DNA from: Actinomycetospora chibensis
Lineage (GTDB): Bacteria > Actinomycetota > Actinomycetes > Mycobacteriales > Pseudonocardiaceae
DNA: 64,000 nt
Reading direction: 5' to 3'
NCBI RefSeq assembly: GCF_028737215.1
Contig: NZ_JAQZAM010000005.1
Location: forward strand, 248,001-312,000
Part shown: piece after piece, positions 63,919 through 64,000 of the stretch
Position numbering within the stretch: the first letter of the stretch is position 1
How the letters are laid out: each line of letters begins with the position of its first letter
The notes under the pieces: model-generated
Databases searched by the model: none
The model's input: only the letters and a program-made list of their open reading frames with translations
What the model was told of the DNA's origin: nothing
Position numbers and translations under genes: made by a program

Positions 63919-64000
63919 TTAGGGGAGGTCGAACTCACCGGCCTTGACGCCGGCGACGAACGCCGCCCACTCCCTGGTCGTGAAGCTCAGCACGCCCTCG
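63919..64000 (-). CDS. DUF397 protein, 3' fragment cut by window edge
   Basis: The last 26 codons are visible, ending in TAA at 63919-63921. The sequence FTTREWAAFVAGVKAGEFDLP is the C-terminus of DUF397 proteins, which in actinobacteria are usually paired with an XRE-type regulator gene. The partner would lie beyond the right edge. No function can be assigned. Confidence 0.85.
   Translation of the reverse strand, partial: EGVLSFTTREWAAFVAGVKAGEFDLP

Overview
The window is very GC-rich (roughly 74 percent by eye) and has dense, mostly GTG/ATG-started genes with almost no noise between them. WhiB, Crp, DUF397, DUF4177, MarP, PonA2 and a Tad-pilus operon in this order point to an actinobacterium of the Mycobacteriales/Pseudonocardiales side, most likely the Pseudonocardiaceae (Pseudonocardia or Actinomycetospora type). 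Comparisons with M. tuberculosis locus numbers below are from memory of gene order, not from a search.

Layout. 1-4.4 kb: an N-acetyltransferase and a nitrilase that diverge from one shared -10 box, a small unknown protein, a dehalogenase-like hydrolase, an ArsR-type regulator and a penicillin-binding-like lipoprotein. 4.4-11 kb: DNA maintenance (holB, an MFS transporter fused to a dead thymidylate-kinase domain, topA). 11-18.2 kb: an acidic conserved protein behind a LexA-type SOS box, the proton-pumping pyrophosphatase hppA, a DUF1998 helicase and a prim-pol-like protein. 18.4-23.4 kb: a seven-gene Tad/Flp pilus operon on the minus strand (Rv3654c-Rv3660c type). 23.6-27.3 kb: a degenerate Fic-like protein, an acetate transporter, ArfB, a holin-like membrane protein and an EphE-like hydrolase. 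27.4-30.7 kb: the coupled marP-NUDIX-TlpA-nth operon. 30.8-44.1 kb: a long block matching Rv3675-Rv3683 (crp, metallo-hydrolase, RidA, two ArsA-like ATPases, whiB4, ponA2, phosphoesterase), interrupted by an extra NUDIX gene and a pair of unknown paralogues. 44.1-48.7 kb: tRNA-Pro, a GT-C glycosyltransferase and a coupled membrane-protein/GH18 pair. 48.8-56.2 kb: plsB, a HAD-PlsC fusion, a crotonase, a methyltransferase and an S9 peptidase. 56.2-58.8 kb: dps, catalase and a Fur regulator. 58.9-64 kb: asd, lysC, a small membrane protein, leuA with its leader peptide, and a DUF397 fragment.

How genes work together: minus-strand operons are tightly coupled through GTGA overlaps (tad operon, marP operon, metallo-hydrolase/NUDIX, RidA/DUF4177). 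Three gene junctions appear to use CTG as start inside a CTGA overlap. At least nine genes have a TANNNT -10 box only 6-8 nt before the start codon, the layout of leaderless mRNAs. Several proteins keep a family fold but have lost its catalytic residues: the thymidylate-kinase domain, the EphE-like hydrolase, the crotonase, the Fic-like protein and the prim-pol protein. No CRISPR array, insertion sequence, prophage or integrase was seen.
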